Source: Thermoproteota archaeon
GTDB taxonomy: Archaea > Korarchaeota > Korarchaeia > Korarchaeales > Korarchaeaceae
Direction of reading: 5' to 3'
DNA: 6,655 bases
Assembly: GCA_003661265.1 (NCBI GenBank)
Contig: QMVU01000064.1
Location: forward strand, 1 to 6,655
A program made the translations under genes and the position numbers. Of the stretch, positions 4,937-6,655 are shown in pieces (within the stretch, counting starts at the first letter, position 1; each line of letters opens with the position of its first letter). The notes under the pieces were generated by a model. The model saw only the letters and a list, made by a program, of their open reading frames with translations, had not been told where the DNA came from and did no database searches.

Positions 4937-5824
4937 ATGGGAATTAAAGCTCCCAGAAGATCTTCTCGCATGTTTGGCGGCATAAACTCCTCGTTCGAAG
5001 AAGCTAAATTCGTGATCATCCCAGTGCCTTATGATTCATCGACAACCTGGCTTCCAGGAGCAAGATTTGGTCCTTCTGAAGTAATAGATGCGTCCAGATA
5101 CCTTGAGCCATATGATATTGAGCTAGGAGCTACTTTTGGAAACATTTGGACTATGGAGGAAATAGAACCTGTTAGAGCATCTGCAAAAAAGACGATAGGA
5201 AGAGTGAAGGGCGCTGTTGAATGGGTTCTTTCCGAGAAAAAGTTTCCAATCTTATTAGGAGGAGATCACTCGATAACTGTAGGAAGCGTAAAAGCCTTCA
5301 AGCAGAGGTATGAAGACCTCCTTTGCCTTTTCTTTGATGCTCATGCAGATCTTTATGATGAATATGAGGGCAGCAAGTATAGTCATGCCTGTACAGCAAG
5401 GAGATGTTATGAGCTCGGGGCGAAGATAGTTGCCTTTGGAGTTAGATCACTGGGAGCCGAGGAAGTTGATTTTGTCGGTAAAAAAGAGGACATAACCATT
5501 GTATCAGCTTTGGAAGCAAGAAGCCACCCAGAAGAGGCGTTAAGTAAAGCTTTAAGTAGGTTTCCAGAACTTCCTGTTTATTTAAGCTTTGACGTAGACT
5601 TTCTGGATCCTTCAATAATGCCATGCACTGGAACACCCGAGCCAGGAGGTTTTGATTGGTATACCACCACAAGGCTGCTCAAGAAGGTTATATCTTCAAG
5701 GAGAATTGTGGGAATGGATTTTGTCGAGTTCAGTCCTGTGGTAAATAGGAAAGATGCTGCTTATCTCTTAGCTAAGCTGATTTACAAATCAATCGGATAT
5801 CTAACATTATTTCAGATCCAGTAG
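4937..5824 (+). CDS. speB: Agmatinase / arginase-family ureohydrolase
   Basis: 295-residue binuclear-manganese hydrolase. The family cleaves guanidino compounds (agmatine, arginine, and in some archaea aminopropylagmatine) to urea plus the amine. All metal-binding motifs are intact: GGDHS at 108-112 (H111), DAHAD at 134-138 (D134, H136, D138) and SFDVDFLDP at 217-225 (D219, D221). S149-H150 corresponds to the conserved active-site His region, and MDFVEFSP near the C terminus carries the usual Glu. The TGTPEPGG segment (231-238) and N-terminal PYD.. W.PGARFGP loop favour agmatinase-like enzymes over arginase. Length is normal for the family. It is transcribed alone with AAGGTGA as ribosome binding site and converges with the ECF gene. 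No arginine decarboxylase or aminopropyltransferase is nearby, so the exact substrate is inferred. Confidence 0.9.
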   Translation: MGIKAPRRSSRMFGGINSSFEEAKFVIIPVPYDSSTTWLPGARFGPSEVIDASRYLEPYDIELGATFGNIWTMEEIEPVRASAKKTIGRVKGAVEWVLSEKKFPILLGGDHSITVGSVKAFKQRYEDLLCLFFDAHADLYDEYEGSKYSHACTARRCYELGAKIVAFGVRSLGAEEVDFVGKKEDITIVSALEARSHPEEALSKALSRFPELPVYLSFDVDFLDPSIMPCTGTPEPGGFDWYTTTRLLKKVISSRRIVGMDFVEFSPVVNRKDAAYLLAKLIYKSIGYLTLFQIQ

Positions 5825-5881
5825 TACGCACAACTCGCATAGTCTGGTTAGAATCTCCATGATTTTAGGTTAAGATCTGCT

Positions 5882-6523
5882 CTACTGCTTTAATCCATAA
5901 ACCTCGTCTATCCAAGCCCTGCCCAAGGTAGTCCCTAACCTCAATATCGTTTTGATTAATGCATAGGAGGGGATCACCGAAACGAAAATATGGATCGCGT
6001 TGAATACGGCAGTTAACAACAAAGTCCAAAAGAGGGCTGAGAAATCGTTGCTGACCTCAAGTCCTATAGCTTCAAGGCATACCTTTGCAAAGGACATCCA
6101 CTCTGGGAAGAACACGTAGAGAACGAGGAAATTGGCTATGGACATGGCTATTATTCTCAGAATCCCCCCAAAAAGCATACCAATAGCCATGAACGACTTC
6201 AGAGATGGATTCCCTGGTAGCCTACGCCTAAGAGCTACGCCTCCCCAGAAGCCCAAAATAGTAGAAGTTACTGCAGCATACTTTAGAAATGGTCCTAAAA
6301 TAAATCCAGCTCTGAAGGTCAGGATTAGCCAGTGAACCGTTGAAGTGACCATTCCGCCGAGGGGACCCATGATCATGAACGCTAGGACGTCAGGTATTTC
6401 TGCCAGGTCAAACTTAAGGTAAGGGAGAAGTGGAAAGGGGATTTCAGCCTTTATCAAGGATAACATACCAGCCATCGCGCCGAAAACTGCTACTTTGGCA
6501 GTAAATACGCTCTTATTCTCCAT
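5882..6523 (-). CDS. ECF transporter substrate-binding (S) component, RibU-like
   Basis: 213-residue integral membrane protein with about six hydrophobic helices (roughly 8-26, 43-62, 72-98, 109-139, 161-184, 180-197; edges approximate). S components bind a vitamin and associate with a shared EcfA/A'/T energising module, not encoded here. The first helix carries an AKVAVFGAMAG stretch resembling the Ala-rich helix that contacts EcfT. PYLKFDLAEIPDVLAF (34-49) followed by GPLGG matches the L-K-x-D-x-[SA]-[DE]-I-P signature I associate with RibU, so riboflavin is the best guess; other ECF vitamins are possible. The ATG at 6521-6523 has GAGG 8 nt upstream. The tail (about 200-213) is soluble and charged. 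An upstream inverted repeat suggests repression. I find no FMN riboswitch core in the leader. Confidence 0.82.
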   Translation of the reverse strand: MENKSVFTAKVAVFGAMAGMLSLIKAEIPFPLLPYLKFDLAEIPDVLAFMIMGPLGGMVTSTVHWLILTFRAGFILGPFLKYAAVTSTILGFWGGVALRRRLPGNPSLKSFMAIGMLFGGILRIIAMSIANFLVLYVFFPEWMSFAKVCLEAIGLEVSNDFSALFWTLLLTAVFNAIHIFVSVIPSYALIKTILRLGTTLGRAWIDEVYGLKQ

Positions 6524-6580
6524 ATCTGTCGCCTCTTCATTTCAATTCATAAGGTGCTACCCCAGAATGTTACTTTCATG

Positions 6581-6620
6581 ACTGTTCGATTTTCGATACA
6601 TGTTCATTTTTTGGAACAGT
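6581..6620 (-). promoter_or_regulatory. Nested inverted repeat, candidate operator of the RibU-like gene
   Basis: ACTGTTC (6581-6587) is the exact inverted complement of GAACAGT (6614-6620). A third half-site TGTTC (6601-6605) forms a tighter repeat TGTTC-N8-GAACA with 6614-6618. Between the outer half-sites lies TTCGATTTTCGAT, a short direct repeat of TCGAT. The element starts where the TATA box ends and covers the predicted transcription start, the usual place for an archaeal repressor site. Confidence 0.5.
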
Positions 6621-6642
6621 TAAAAATTTATCTAATATTAAA
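6621..6642 (-). promoter_or_regulatory. TATA region of the RibU-like gene (two overlapping candidates)
   Basis: The minus strand contains TAAATTTTTA (6621-6630) and, just upstream, TTTAATATTAGA (6631-6642). The nearer one predicts a start near 6600 and a leader of about 75 nt. Because the region is AT-rich, a second promoter facing right out of the window cannot be excluded. Confidence 0.5.
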
Positions 6643-6655
6643 TCCCTCAGCCTTA

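Noticed and set aside
5825..5881. Small RNA (C/D box) in the gap between the two convergent genes
   Set aside because: No C box (RTGATGA) with a matching D box (CTGA) on either strand, and no clear hairpin or T-tract.
6524..6600. Possible FMN riboswitch in the leader of the RibU-like gene
   Set aside because: I could not find the conserved FMN-element core sequences or a six-helix layout in this short AT-rich leader.

Overview
The window reads as a stretch of archaeal chromosome, probably from an anaerobic and possibly thermophilic lineage. The evidence is archaeal TATA-type promoters upstream of genes, Shine-Dalgarno sequences of the GGAGG/GAGGTGA type, a multisubunit ferredoxin-dependent 2-oxoacid oxidoreductase, an archaeal-style secreted metalloprotease with many N-glycosylation sequons, and a probable archaeal integrase tail. 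I cannot name the lineage from sequence alone.

Layout: (1) 1-232, + strand: the 3' end of a probable tyrosine recombinase/integrase that starts outside the window. (2) 358-1971, + strand: a secreted, C-terminally membrane-anchored HEXXH metallopeptidase with its own TATA box. (3) 1980-4386, - strand: a tight operon porD-porA-porB (delta, alpha and beta subunits of pyruvate or related 2-oxoacid:ferredoxin oxidoreductase) with overlapping genes. It converges with the peptidase gene, with 8 bp between the stops. No gamma subunit gene is present next to it. (4) 4487-4723, - strand: an unrecognised 78-residue protein gene with its own promoter, leader and terminator. (5) 4724-4936: a 213-bp divergent intergenic region rich in structure (hairpins, two copies of a Shine-Dalgarno-containing 10-mer, a five-codon mini-ORF, a terminator-like stem). 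(6) 4937-5824, + strand: an agmatinase/arginase-family ureohydrolase. (7) 5882-6523, - strand: a RibU-like ECF transporter S component. A nested inverted repeat sits just downstream of its TATA box and looks like a repressor operator.

Functionally, the oxidoreductase links 2-oxoacids such as pyruvate to acyl-CoA plus reduced ferredoxin. The ureohydrolase probably serves putrescine/polyamine synthesis, and the S component probably captures riboflavin or a related vitamin. Apart from porDAB these are separate single-gene units rather than one pathway. I see no CRISPR array, tRNA, rRNA or complete insertion sequence. The most interesting material is non-coding: the 4724-4936 intergenic region and the 6581-6620 operator candidate.
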